Source: a virus | Strand: one strand, 5' to 3' | Length of the DNA: 64,000 bases | IMG/VR virus record: IMGVR_UViG_3300050015_000167 | Coordinates: 64,001 to 128,000 of that record | Shown here: piece after piece, positions 8,229-14,914 of the stretch | How the letters are laid out: each line of letters starts with the position of its first letter | Position numbering within the stretch: the stretch's first letter is position 1 | Program-made: the position numbers and the translations under genes | The notes under the pieces: model-generated | Database searches by the model: none | Seen by the model: only the letters and a program-made list of their open reading frames with translations | Told to the model about the DNA's origin: nothing

Positions 8229-8389
8229 TGAGTATTCATCCTATTTTTGCGTGGTATGATATTTGGGTCGGTCTTTTCATAGATTGGCCCAAACGTCGGT
8301 TATATTTCTTTCCTATACCAATGTTTGGTTTGTTGATTCAATTCAAGCAAAAAGAAATACCCACCCTTGACAATTTCTTTTGTTTATGA
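8228..8389 (+). CDS. Small aromatic-rich hypothetical protein
   Basis: A 53-residue protein (MSIHPIFAWYDIWVG...) rich in Trp, Phe and Tyr. Short proteins with a WYDxWVG start and a FFPIPM centre recur in T4-like genomes; no function is known to me. The ATG overlaps the upstream stop codon. The sigma70 promoter for the next gene is embedded in its 3' end. Confidence 0.65.
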   Translation: MSIHPIFAWYDIWVGLFIDWPKRRLYFFPIPMFGLLIQFKQKEIPTLDNFFCL

Positions 8390-8395
8390 TACAAT
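8367..8395 (+). promoter_or_regulatory. Sigma70 promoter
   Basis: TTGACA (8367-8372), 17-bp spacer, TACAAT (8390-8395). The next ATG is 7 nt after the -10, predicting a leaderless mRNA. Confidence 0.85.
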
Positions 8396-8402
8396 AAAAA
8401 AT

Positions 8403-8567
8403 ATGAAAATTAGCGAAGCGGTTAGAATATTTTTCTCCGGTGAGAAATTGATTTTTGGATATTATAGACATATTGAGGTGAGGGATTTACTCCGTTCTTT
8501 AAAGAAAAGAACTAAAGATTATTCAGAATACGAACATTTCCGTAAACAATATTTGAAATTGTTTTAA
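8403..8567 (+). CDS. Small basic hypothetical protein
   Basis: A 54-residue protein (MKISEAVRIFFSGEKL...). I take the ATG at 8403 because the promoter lies immediately upstream and its -10 ends at 8395; a longer frame from TTG 8367 would start inside the -35 box. No ribosome site exists, consistent with leaderless translation. Function unknown. Confidence 0.65.
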   Translation: MKISEAVRIFFSGEKLIFGYYRHIEVRDLLRSLKKRTKDYSEYEHFRKQYLKLF

Positions 8568-8575
8568 AGGATATT

Positions 8576-9295
8576 ATGATCGATAAAAGACATCCGAAAG
8601 ATTACATAGGAGGAAAAGTATTAACTCGTTTTTTGGAATCTAAAGTTGGACAACCTTGGAATGATGTTTTTTCCGAAATTTGTAGTTTTGCCGATTATCG
8701 TTCAAAATCTGGTCGAGAACTCCGGAGACGCCTTAATTGGAATGTTTATATTCATGTTAAAATGGTAAATGGGGAACCATATGTTTCTGGGTGTTATAGT
8801 TCATATCCTATTCATGGATTATATGTGAATCCTGATACCGGTATTCTTTGTTTGAAAAATAATGTTCCTTATATTCCCAAACCCAAAAAACTCGAAAAGA
8901 TCCTTTGGAAAGGTAATACATGGTTTGAACTCGAAACATTTGAACGTCCCGCTAAATGCGGTTGCGTGCATTTTAAACATCCTCTTATCGAAAAAAGAAA
9001 TCGATGGAGTAGTTATCCAGAACAACCGGCAATCTGTATTCACGGCAATGAATCCAAAAAAGAAGATATTTGGTATGTTATTGAATATGATTTTCATTCT
9101 TTGGATGAGATCTACAAAACATATGTGGCTTACAATGAGTATGATTTGCTGCGCTATAATCTCAAAAAGGTTGGCGATATCAAGCATATTTATTACCGTG
9201 ATGTTCCTGAAGTAGATCGTAGATTCGTTGTCCTAAAAAAACAGGCCAACCACAAAGAGTTAAAAGCCTTGAGAAAATTAATACTCACTAAATAA
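8576..9295 (+). CDS. Conserved phage hypothetical protein (239 aa)
   Basis: A 239-residue soluble protein with many aromatic residues and a CGCVHFKHPLIEKRNRW segment near the middle. Its style (HPKDYIGGKV start, long charged ending) is that of conserved T4-type hypothetical proteins, but I cannot assign a role. A weak AAGGATATT ribosome site precedes the ATG. An IHHI-family homing gene begins five bases after its stop. Confidence 0.75.
   Translation: MIDKRHPKDYIGGKVLTRFLESKVGQPWNDVFSEICSFADYRSKSGRELRRRLNWNVYIHVKMVNGEPYVSGCYSSYPIHGLYVNPDTGILCLKNNVPYIPKPKKLEKILWKGNTWFELETFERPAKCGCVHFKHPLIEKRNRWSSYPEQPAICIHGNESKKEDIWYVIEYDFHSLDEIYKTYVAYNEYDLLRYNLKKVGDIKHIYYRDVPEVDRRFVVLKKQANHKELKALRKLILTK
9288..9294 (+). 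promoter_or_regulatory. T4-type late promoter box
   Basis: CTAAATA, 6 nt before the ATG of the HNH gene at 9301. Confidence 0.6.
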
Positions 9296-9300
9296 GATTA

Positions 9301-9837
9301 ATGCAACATATTCACCATATTATTCCAAAACATATGACCGAGGGAGTTTATGATAATTCTCCAGATAATTTAACTCCACCTATTAGTGTTGCATTACATG
9401 CGGCTTTACATGAGGATTTATATAATGTCTTAGGAAAAACTCAGGATTTTATTGCTTGTAAAATGTTATTAGGACAATCTCTAAAAGGATGTATCTTTAC
9501 TCCAGAAGTTTTGATTAAATTATCTAATGCAAGCAAAAATCGCTCAGAAGAAACCAAAAAGAAAATATCTATTGGTTTAAGTAAGGCCCTTAAAGGACAC
9601 AAACATTCTGAAGAAACTAAGAAAAAGATATCACAGTCTCATCAAGGAAAAGTTTCCGGAAATAAGGGTCATAAACATACTGACGCATCAAAAAAGAAAA
9701 TGTCAAATTCTTTAAAAGGAAAAATTCCATGGAATAAAGGAAAGATAAATATTTATTCCGATGAAACACTTTTAAAAATGTCGGAATCAAGAAAAGCACT
9801 TATTAAAGGTAAACAAATTGGCACGGCAAATAACTGA
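9301..9837 (+). CDS. HNH homing endonuclease with NUMOD3 repeats (IHHI family, copy 3)
   Basis: A 178-residue paralogue of the genes at 3260 and 4036: HIHHIIPKHM, then NSPDNLTPPISVALHAALHE, then repeated SEETKKKIS...KG modules, and a PWNKGK motif shared with copy 2. A CTAAATA late box ends 6 nt before the ATG, so the gene is probably expressed late and leaderless. Its last 20 bases overlap the next frame. Confidence 0.88.
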   Translation: MQHIHHIIPKHMTEGVYDNSPDNLTPPISVALHAALHEDLYNVLGKTQDFIACKMLLGQSLKGCIFTPEVLIKLSNASKNRSEETKKKISIGLSKALKGHKHSEETKKKISQSHQGKVSGNKGHKHTDASKKKMSNSLKGKIPWNKGKINIYSDETLLKMSESRKALIKGKQIGTANN

Positions 9838-10021
9838 TATTTTGGAGATAGAATTAGAAAATGACCGCTTCCGCGAAACTTTTCAAGTATTGAAGATGGA
9901 ACTTCAGAGAATCCGAAGAGAGTATTTCCTTGGGGCTCTTTCTCTGAGTGAGATGGCAGTTGATGAAGTTGATGAGGAGTTAGAAACCTTATCATTGACA
10001 ATTGAAAATATTCTATTTTAA
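9818..10021 (+). CDS. Small hypothetical protein with TTG start
   Basis: A 67-residue acidic helical protein (ILEIELENDRFRETFQ...). The frame opens with TTG inside the end of the homing gene, preceded by AAAGGT; the first in-frame ATG is at 9896 and would give 41 residues. The TTG start may be an adaptation after insertion of the homing gene. Function unknown. Confidence 0.5.
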   Translation: MARQITDILEIELENDRFRETFQVLKMELQRIRREYFLGALSLSEMAVDEVDEELETLSLTIENILF

Positions 10022-10048
10022 GTTGGTAAAGATGTATCGCTTAACAGG

Positions 10049-10085
10049 TTTGTGGCTTTTTCGGTTTAAGGCCACAAATTTTGTT
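10049..10085 (+). terminator. Rho-independent terminator
   Basis: Stem TTTGTGGC (10049-10056) with GCCACAAA (10071-10078), followed by TTTTTG; placed after the gene ending at 10021. Confidence 0.65.
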
Positions 10086-10239
10086 CTGAAACAGTCAAAA
10101 CAGCATTCTAATAGACTTATCAGACCCCCAGCCTTGGGGTTTTGGTAGGGCTGGCTGCATTCTTTTAGCTTTACCGGGGTAAGATGCATGTTTGAGCATT
10201 AACCCATCAAAAAACAATCATATTTATTTTTAAAACAAC

Positions 10240-10268
10240 TTGACTTTCCACTTGACATTTGCTATACT
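10240..10268 (+). promoter_or_regulatory. Sigma70 promoter for the RNA ligase gene
   Basis: TTGACT (10240-10245), 17-bp spacer, TATACT (10263-10268). An internal TTGACA at 10252 lacks a matching -10. Confidence 0.8.
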
Positions 10269-10338
10269 TACTGTGTAGCCTATGAATGAAATTATATAAA
10301 GGAAAGATAAAAGGTTGGACCTTTAAAAGGATATAATT

Positions 10339-11361
10339 ATGAGTACTTTTACTTGCGAAGTAGTTCCCGTGATTCTTCAGAACCATCCAAATGCCGATTC
10401 ACTTTCGATAGTTTCTGTTTTTGATTCATATTCTGTATGTGTCCGGACCGCCGATTGGGTTGGCGTTGATAAGGGTGTATTTCTTCCGCCCGATACCGTT
10501 GTTCCTGATACCGAACAATTCAAGTTCCTTGAAGGACATCTTCGAATCAAGGCTAAGAAGCTTCGCGGTGTAGAGAGTTATGGACTTTTGGTTCCTGTGC
10601 CTACCGGATTCCGAGTTTATGAAAATATTGAAATCGGAGAAGATCTAGCAGAACAAATGGGAATGCGGCATTACGAACCTGAATTGTCTGCCGAACTAAA
10701 GCAGAGAATGGGAGAACAAGGTGATCCACCTCCAATGAAAGGTTTCGATTATGATATGGAATCTTTTCAGAAGTTCGGTCATGAATTTGTTGATGGTGAG
10801 GAAATTGTTATCACCGAGAAGATTAACGGAACAAATGCTCGTTATACTTTCCAGAAAAATACCAATCCGGATGAACCAGAAGGATACCGTATGTATTGCG
10901 GTAGTCATCATGTTTGGAAGAAAGCTGGTGACAATCTGTATTGGAATGTTCTTAAGTATTTTCCGTGGGTTGAGGCATTTTGCCGTCTGAACCCAGATGT
11001 CATTTTATTTGGAGAGATTTTTGGTGCAGTACAACAAGGTTATAATTATGGTTCAACTTCGAGTAATCCTTACCAGTTTCGCGCTTTCGATATCTTCGCC
11101 CAAGGGCGTTTTCTGGATTACGATGATGCTTTGGGCGGTGCTAAGTCTGATTTCTTGGTTCCCGTCTTGTATCGTGGCCCGTTTTCTAATGCAGTAATTC
11201 AACAGTATATTTCTGGTCCATCTACGGTTGAAGGTTCGAACCATATCCGAGAGGGAATTGTCGTGAAGCCCGTTAGAGAAAGATATTCTCAAAGACTTCA
11301 CGGAAGACTTATTCTTAAGTATGTTTCGTTAGATTATTTGGAAGGAAAAAAGAAGAAGTAG
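10339..11361 (+). CDS. RNA ligase, DraRnl/Rnl5-like
   Basis: A 340-residue ligase with an N-terminal OB-like domain (residues 1-100) ahead of the nucleotidyltransferase domain, the order of the DRB0094/Rnl5 family. Motif I EKINGTN places the AMP-accepting lysine at 161; motif III LFGEIFG is at 223-229, motif IV EGIVVK at 305-310 and motif V LILKYVS at 324-330. Such ligases seal 3'-OH/5'-PO4 nicks in RNA. It has its own strong promoter, a leader of about 60 nt with a small hairpin, and a good AAAAGG ribosome site. It is one of several ligases in the window. Confidence 0.9.
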   Translation: MSTFTCEVVPVILQNHPNADSLSIVSVFDSYSVCVRTADWVGVDKGVFLPPDTVVPDTEQFKFLEGHLRIKAKKLRGVESYGLLVPVPTGFRVYENIEIGEDLAEQMGMRHYEPELSAELKQRMGEQGDPPPMKGFDYDMESFQKFGHEFVDGEEIVITEKINGTNARYTFQKNTNPDEPEGYRMYCGSHHVWKKAGDNLYWNVLKYFPWVEAFCRLNPDVILFGEIFGAVQQGYNYGSTSSNPYQFRAFDIFAQGRFLDYDDALGGAKSDFLVPVLYRGPFSNAVIQQYISGPSTVEGSNHIREGIVVKPVRERYSQRLHGRLILKYVSLDYLEGKKKK

Positions 11362-11365
11362 ATTT

Positions 11366-11372
11366 CTAAATA
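11366..11372 (+). promoter_or_regulatory. T4-type late promoter box
   Basis: CTAAATA with exactly 5 nt to the ATG at 11378. Confidence 0.65.
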
Positions 11373-11377
11373 ATACT

Positions 11378-11725
11378 ATGCCATCCAAAAAAGCTAAACT
11401 CGCTATCGCAGCCGTAAAATCTTCTATGCGTCATTGGACTTTTGAAGTCAAAGGAACATTTAATCCTAAAGGAACTTCTGATTTCATAGGAAAACTCAAA
11501 GATGATAAAGGTCGAGTAATAATGACAATTAAGGAAGATGATGACTTTAATCAACTTTCAAGACTTTTGAATACATCAAAGTACATGCGTGCCGCCAATG
11601 ATATGAAAGGTTTGGCTGAATACGTTTGGGATAGAAATCTTGTTCTTATGGAAGAAGAAGAAAAAGAATCTTGGAAAAAGAAAAGAGTAATTCCTCTTAA
11701 CATTTGTATGATACCTGTAGTATAA
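11378..11725 (+). CDS. Hypothetical protein (115 aa)
   Basis: A 115-residue basic protein (MPSKKAKLAIAAVK...) with a central KLKDDKGRVIMTIKEDDDF beta-like segment. No family recognised. A CTAAATA late box ends 5 nt before the ATG and there is no Shine-Dalgarno sequence, so a leaderless late mRNA is predicted. A tRNA gene follows 8 bases after its stop. Confidence 0.65.
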   Translation: MPSKKAKLAIAAVKSSMRHWTFEVKGTFNPKGTSDFIGKLKDDKGRVIMTIKEDDDFNQLSRLLNTSKYMRAANDMKGLAEYVWDRNLVLMEEEEKESWKKKRVIPLNICMIPVV

Positions 11726-11733
11726 AGGAAAAT

Positions 11734-11826
11734 GGAAGGTTGGTAGAGTTTGGTTTATTACACCGGGTTGCTAACCCGACGGTCCCTTTTAGGGACCCGT
11801 AGGTTCGAATCCTACACCTTCCGCCA
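11734..11826 (+). tRNA. tRNA-Ser (GCT)
   Basis: Class II cloverleaf with long variable arm; acceptor GGAAGGT/ACCTTCC, anticodon loop TTGCTAA, T-loop TTCGAAT, discriminator G, encoded CCA. Confidence 0.93.
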
Positions 11827-11832
11827 TAAACT

Positions 11833-12096
11833 ATGATTAGTGAAGAAAGACAACTTTGTAAAGCATGTGCCACCGGTAATGAAAAACATACTCATACCGG
11901 AGATATGTATTCTTGTATTAAAGGAAGAGAAGAATATATACGACAATTAGATCCAAAAAACCAAATTCGTGCCATGATAATACATGAACGTTTATCTCAA
12001 GAAATGGCCGAATATATTGAAAAATTGTCGATTGCTAGAAAGCAAACTCCTTTAGAAATTGTTTTATCTGAAGGACTAACTTTCTTTAATAAATAA
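11833..12096 (+). CDS. Small protein with N-terminal Cys/His cluster
   Basis: An 87-residue protein. CKACATGNEKHTHTGDMYSC near the N-terminus could bind zinc; the rest is helical and charged. The ATG is six bases after a tRNA CCA and has no ribosome site, so it is probably expressed from the processed tRNA transcript. Function unknown. Confidence 0.6.
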   Translation: MISEERQLCKACATGNEKHTHTGDMYSCIKGREEYIRQLDPKNQIRAMIIHERLSQEMAEYIEKLSIARKQTPLEIVLSEGLTFFNK

Positions 12097-12100
12097 TAAC

Positions 12101-12193
12101 ATGATGTTGAGCCGAAGAAATTTAGAAGTGGTTAGGACAATATCTTCGGTTCTCGCCGCATTATTTACGTTTTTAAGATTATTTCATTTTTAG
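12101..12193 (+). CDS. Possible 30-aa membrane peptide
   Basis: Open frame of 30 codons: a basic start (MMLSRRNLEVVR) followed by the hydrophobic TISSVLAALFTFLRLFHF, the pattern of a small single-span membrane peptide. No ribosome site is visible. It fills an otherwise empty gap between two genes, but so short a frame could be chance. Confidence 0.3.
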   Translation: MMLSRRNLEVVRTISSVLAALFTFLRLFHF

Positions 12194-12203
12194 GATGTAT
12201 TGA

Positions 12204-12413
12204 ATGAGTGTACAAAAGAAAGCAAGAGATTTACGAGTTGGAGATAAGATTCTTGGTGGAACTGTTTATTACATGGTTGAAAGTGTAAAAAATAGTTCGT
12301 TGACTGGTAGTTCTTATCCAGTTATTGTAGTCCGGGATTCTAATGGTGTTGTTAAGACCATTGAGACCGGAGCCAACGAAAAGTTCCAAGATCATATTTA
12401 CGACGTAGAATAG
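12204..12413 (+). CDS. Small hypothetical protein, possible SH3-like barrel
   Basis: A 69-residue protein (KKARDLRVGDKILGGTVYYM, then VESVKNSS...). The LRVGDKI...V pattern recalls small beta-barrels that set up Hint or SH3 folds; this is a visual impression only. AGGATG provides a ribosome site. A tRNA gene follows 7 bases after the stop. Confidence 0.6.
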   Translation: MSVQKKARDLRVGDKILGGTVYYMVESVKNSSLTGSSYPVIVVRDSNGVVKTIETGANEKFQDHIYDVE

Positions 12414-12420
12414 TTTTAAT

Positions 12421-12512
12421 GGAGAGGTGGCAGAGTCCGGTTTATTGCTTCGGTCCTGAAAACCGACGGCCCTGAAAGGGGTCCTTGGGTTCGAATCCCA
12501 ACTTCTCCTCCA
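12421..12512 (+). tRNA. tRNA-Ser (TGA)
   Basis: Class II cloverleaf; acceptor GGAGAGG/CTTCTCC, anticodon loop CCTGAAA, long variable arm, T-loop TTCGAAT, encoded CCA. The discriminator is T, unlike the G of the tRNA-Ser at 11734. Confidence 0.9.
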
Positions 12513-12523
12513 TAAGGAATAAA

Positions 12524-12709
12524 ATGACAGGTATTACAGCAGAAGAAAATTTCATAAGAATTAAAGTAGAAACACGATATGCTTTATCTATTTTGATAGG
12601 AGAATATAAGGCATTTGCTATTCAATATATTCGTCAAAATAATTTCCTAAATGCAGTAGCATGTATTGAACAAATTAAGATGTTGAGAGAAACATCCGAA
12701 AATCTTTAA
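12524..12709 (+). CDS. Small helical hypothetical protein
   Basis: A 61-residue protein (MTGITAEENFIRIKVETRY...). I start at the ATG preceded by AAGGAATAAA; the longer frame runs back through the tRNA and is not credible. Function unknown. The stop overlaps the next ATG (TAATGG). Confidence 0.6.
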   Translation: MTGITAEENFIRIKVETRYALSILIGEYKAFAIQYIRQNNFLNAVACIEQIKMLRETSENL

Positions 12710-12969
12710 TGGTTCATCATACAAAAAATAAAGGAGATCTTGGTATATTAAAAGCCCAGTTAGATCTTTTCAAACAAGGATATAGTTTATATTTTCCTTT
12801 ATCGGAACATGAACCTTTTGATATTGTAGCATATAAAGACCATAAATTTTTACGAATACAAGATAGTATGGGAATAACATTACGCATAACCGATACTAAA
12901 AATAATCAACATAAAAATGTTAAATTGTCAAAGGATTATAAGTTTTGCTCCTGTGACGCAACTGGATAG
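12709..12969 (+). CDS. PD-(D/E)XK homing-type endonuclease, probably degenerate
   Basis: An 86-residue protein that begins like the intron-associated PD-(D/E)XK nucleases (I-Ssp6803I type): KNKGDLGILKAQLDLFKQGY, then PLSEHEPFDIVAY and KFLRIQ. In that family the motif runs PFD...RIQVK; here RIQ is followed by DSMG, so the expected catalytic lysine is missing, and the protein is about half the usual length. Its last 23 bases lie inside the tRNA-Arg gene, as if the frame had been cut off there. I think it is a decayed homing nuclease. Confidence 0.6.
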   Translation: MVHHTKNKGDLGILKAQLDLFKQGYSLYFPLSEHEPFDIVAYKDHKFLRIQDSMGITLRITDTKNNQHKNVKLSKDYKFCSCDATG

Positions 12970-13023
12970 CGTGCCACTCCTCTAAAGTGGAAGTTGTAGG
13001 TTCGAATCCTACCAGGAGTACCA
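12947..13023 (+). tRNA. tRNA-Arg (TCT)
   Basis: Acceptor GCTCCTG/CAGGAGT, anticodon loop CCTCTAA, T-loop TTCGAAT, encoded CCA. The 5' part is shared with the end of the preceding nuclease frame. Confidence 0.92.
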
Positions 13024-13083
13024 AATTTTTGCAATAGAAAGCTTGTCTCGGCAAGGCATAGTTGGTGCGGAATTGCCTTAACG

Positions 13084-13176
13084 CACTTTGCAAATGATAC
13101 GATTCAAAATGTCGAAGGATTATGTCCTAATTGTCATTCCTTAACCGATACATGGCGGGGCCGAAATAACTCTTGA
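13084..13176 (+). pseudogene. C-terminal remnant of an HNH endonuclease
   Basis: Read in one frame this stretch gives HFANDTIQNVEGLCPNCHSL then TDTWRGRNNS and a stop, the recognisable end of a phage HNH nuclease (N...NVEGLCPNCHSLT). No start codon or upstream HH part remains. The stop codon TGA lies inside the -35 box TTGACA of the next gene. It is a relic left by deletion. Confidence 0.7.
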
Positions 13177-13201
13177 CATTTATGGCCTCGTTTGTTATAC
13201 T
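13173..13201 (+). promoter_or_regulatory. Sigma70 promoter
   Basis: TTGACA (13173-13178), 17-bp spacer, TATACT (13196-13201). The ATG at 13208 is 6 nt further, predicting a leaderless mRNA. Confidence 0.87.
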
Positions 13202-13207
13202 TTAAAT

Positions 13208-13429
13208 ATGACGACACATAATTCTGTAGCTAAAAGCGTAAGATTGAGAAAAGAACAAGAACCGGATAAGTATTGCTCAAATCCGAAATGTCTTTATCGC
13301 ACAGATGAAGCTTTTTGTCCCAAACATATGAAGACCTATCATCCAGTGAAATTATGTGATATCAATGGTCAGAATTTTACTAGTATTGATTATTCTTTGG
13401 TTGGTGAAAAGGTAAGTAACATTCTTTAA
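13208..13429 (+). CDS. Small Cys-rich hypothetical protein
   Basis: A 73-residue basic protein with CSNPKCLYRTDEAFCPKH (residues about 23-40), a possible zinc-binding cluster. The start codon directly follows a sigma70 promoter and has no Shine-Dalgarno sequence. A tRNA gene follows. Function unknown. Confidence 0.65.
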   Translation: MTTHNSVAKSVRLRKEQEPDKYCSNPKCLYRTDEAFCPKHMKTYHPVKLCDINGQNFTSIDYSLVGEKVSNIL

Positions 13430-13434
13430 TTTTT

Positions 13435-13510
13435 GACCTGGTAGCTCAGTTGATAGAGCTTCCGGCTTTTAACCGGAGTGTCGTGGGTTTGATCCCCACC
13501 CGGGTCACCA
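13435..13510 (+). tRNA. tRNA-Lys (TTT)
   Basis: Acceptor GACCTGG/CCGGGTC, anticodon loop CTTTTAA, T-loop TTTGATC, encoded CCA. Confidence 0.92.
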
Positions 13511-13516
13511 AGTTAT

Positions 13517-13609
13517 GGCGGTGAGATGTATGGTGCATGGGAGGCCTTATAATCCTCGTGTTCCCCAGATTAGGGACCTGGCTGGGTTCGAATCCCAGCA
13601 CCGCCACCA
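13517..13609 (+). tRNA. Class II-shaped tRNA with predicted anticodon TAT
   Basis: Perfect acceptor GGCGGTG/CACCGCC, three-pair D stem, 23-nt variable arm, T arm CTGGG-TTCGAAT-CCCAG, discriminator A, encoded CCA. The anticodon arm is GAGGC-CTTATAA-TCCTC with a C-T mismatch closing the loop; the loop reads TAT. Class II tRNAs are normally Leu, Ser or Tyr, none of which uses TAT. One base change from TAA would make it tRNA-Leu, which the A discriminator favours. Confidence 0.7.
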
Positions 13610-14247
13610 AGTTTCTTATGTTTGAAAGGTTTTCTCTTTTTTCCTAATTTTGATAATCTCATTTTTTCTTTTGTTTCATCTGATAATTTTCTTCCAGATA
13701 AAGTTTTAGAAATTTTATTTTTTGTTTCTTGACTCATTGTAGAGGATTTGGAATTTGGTCCTCTTGGTCCTCTAGGTTTTGATTTACCTAAATGTGCTTG
13801 CCGAATTTTTTCTTTTGTTTCTTCGGAACGAGGACCTCTAGGTTTTACAAGTAAATAAGGACCGCGTTTTTTCCCTAAATGAGAAAGAGACATTTGTTTT
13901 TTACTAGATTCACTTACGACATGTCCTATAGTTCCTTCTCCACCAAATGTCATGTTATAACCAAATCCTTCTTTAAAATGAGTATTATAAAGCCGTATGA
14001 AGTATTCTTCCATAATATTTAGAGTATAATCTATATCCTTCGAGCAATAAATAATTTCTATTTTAAAAGATTCTGGACCATATTTTCTGATAGCTTTATG
14101 TAGATAAAAATTATCTTTATTTAATTTGGAATCTCTTAAATGTTTATCAAATCTAACTTGTGGCTCTTTAGAAAATCCAATATATGATTTATTTGGAATT
14201 ATTGATGTATTTTGTATTCGGTAAATATAATAAACATTTTCTTTCAT
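13570..14247 (-). CDS. GIY-YIG homing endonuclease with NUMOD3 repeats
   Basis: A 225-residue minus-strand nuclease. The GIY-YIG domain (YYIYRIQNTS ... SYIGFSK, KAIRKYGPESF, EYFIRLYNT) covers residues 1-110; NUMOD3 units (SEETKEKIRQAHLGK and similar) and the LGKKRKPF tail follow. The last dozen codons are antisense to the tRNA at 13517, so its C-terminus was captured from the tRNA. I start at 14247, where a CTAAATA late box ends 5 nt upstream, not at the upstream in-frame ATG. Confidence 0.87.
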   Translation of the reverse strand: MKENVYYIYRIQNTSIIPNKSYIGFSKEPQVRFDKHLRDSKLNKDNFYLHKAIRKYGPESFKIEIIYCSKDIDYTLNIMEEYFIRLYNTHFKEGFGYNMTFGGEGTIGHVVSESSKKQMSLSHLGKKRGPYLLVKPRGPRSEETKEKIRQAHLGKSKPRGPRGPNSKSSTMSQETKNKISKTLSGRKLSDETKEKMRLSKLGKKRKPFKHKKLGGGAGIRTQPGP

Positions 14248-14252
14248 ACAAA

Positions 14253-14259
14253 TATTTAG
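14253..14259 (-). promoter_or_regulatory. T4-type late promoter box
   Basis: CTAAATA on the minus strand with exactly 5 nt to the ATG of the GIY-YIG gene at 14247. Confidence 0.65.
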
Positions 14260-14260
14260 C

Positions 14261-14289
14261 TTGACTAATGATAATTTCTCTGATATACT
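14261..14289 (+). promoter_or_regulatory. Sigma70 promoter
   Basis: TTGACT (14261-14266), 17-bp spacer, TATACT (14284-14289), back to back with the minus-strand late box of the GIY-YIG gene. Confidence 0.82.
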
Positions 14290-14353
14290 GAAATAGTAGA
14301 ACATAGAATTTCTATGAATCTATGAAATTTACCTATTAAAAGGAAAAAAAAAA

Positions 14354-14695
14354 ATGATTAAATTTACAACGATGAGTTTGGGAAATGTAGTTCTGAAGTT
14401 CCGGCATAATTTGCCTCAGGTTTCTGTTCCTTCAAGGAATAACAGTCTGAAGGCGATGGTTGATGGAATCAAGATGACGCAAGGTAGCACCACTTGTGAA
14501 GTCCAGATTGATGTTCTTTATGGATATGCTGCGTATCAGTATTTCGGTACGGCATTTACTCATCCGAACGATATGTACAAAAAGGAAACTGGCCGTCTTC
14601 TTTCTTTGACTCGGGCGGTTGAATATGCTGTAAAAGATGGCACTATCAGTGAAGCTGATGGACGTTCTATCATGTCTGGTTATTATTCAAGGTAA
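14354..14695 (+). CDS. Hypothetical protein (113 aa)
   Basis: A 113-residue protein (MIKFTTMSLGNVVLKFRHN...). No family recognised. It has a leader of about 55 nt and a strong AAAAGGA ribosome site in an A-rich stretch, unlike the leaderless neighbours, so it may be highly expressed. A perfect hairpin follows the stop (14704-14721). Confidence 0.7.
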   Translation: MIKFTTMSLGNVVLKFRHNLPQVSVPSRNNSLKAMVDGIKMTQGSTTCEVQIDVLYGYAAYQYFGTAFTHPNDMYKKETGRLLSLTRAVEYAVKDGTISEADGRSIMSGYYSR

Positions 14696-14703
14696 GTAGT
14701 ATA

Positions 14704-14721
14704 GTGGTCCCGAAGGACCAC
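14704..14721 (+). other. Hairpin after the 14354 gene
   Basis: GTGGTCC-CGAA-GGACCAC, seven pairs with a tetraloop, but no T-run, so it may be an mRNA-stabilising or processing hairpin more than a terminator. Confidence 0.55.
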
Positions 14722-14758
14722 AGGAGTAATATATGATAAATAGTATTTCAAGAGTTAT

Positions 14759-14838
14759 TGCGGGCAAATTGAGCCGGTGGCACATGGCGGCCTCATAAGC
14801 CGTAACTAGGATGGGTTCGACTCCCTCGCCCGCAACCA
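14759..14838 (+). tRNA. tRNA with CAT anticodon (Met or Ile2)
   Basis: Acceptor TGCGGGC/GCCCGCA, anticodon stem GCGGC/GCCGT with loop CTCATAA, T-loop TTCGACT, encoded CCA. A GATAAATAG late-like box lies about 20 bases upstream. Sequence alone does not separate elongator Met from lysidine-modified Ile. Confidence 0.85.
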
Positions 14839-14843
14839 ATTAT

Positions 14844-14910
14844 ACGTCCGTAAGCGGCACCGTAACGAAGCGGGAGGCTGAATAAGGATCATAACCTTTC
14901 GGGCGTACCA
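14844..14910 (+). tRNA. Short tRNA-like element (67 nt) with CCA
   Basis: Seven-pair acceptor ACGTCCG/CGGGCGT, discriminator A and encoded CCA, but only 67 nt long. One clear arm, AAGG-ATCATAA-CCTT, lies where the T arm should be; no TTCRA T-loop exists and the D and anticodon arms are not convincing. Either a decayed tRNA or a tRNA-like RNA. Confidence 0.5.
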
Positions 14911-14914
14911 ATTT

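Larger units (their letters stand above)
10022..10338 (+). other. 317-base intergenic region: terminator, GC-rich hairpins, promoter and leader
   Basis: No gene is seen. It contains a terminator-like hairpin (10049-10085), a block around 10120-10195 with several alternative GC-rich stems (CAGCC/GGCTG; CTTTACC/GGTAAG), the sigma70 promoter at 10240-10268 and, just before the ribosome site AAAAGGATATA, a small hairpin AAAGGT-TGG-ACCTTT (10310-10324). I could not fold the middle block into a tRNA. Confidence 0.55.

Noticed and set aside
10120-10200. A tRNA in the GC-rich block before the RNA ligase gene
   Set aside because: No acceptor/T-arm pair or TTCRA loop could be fitted.
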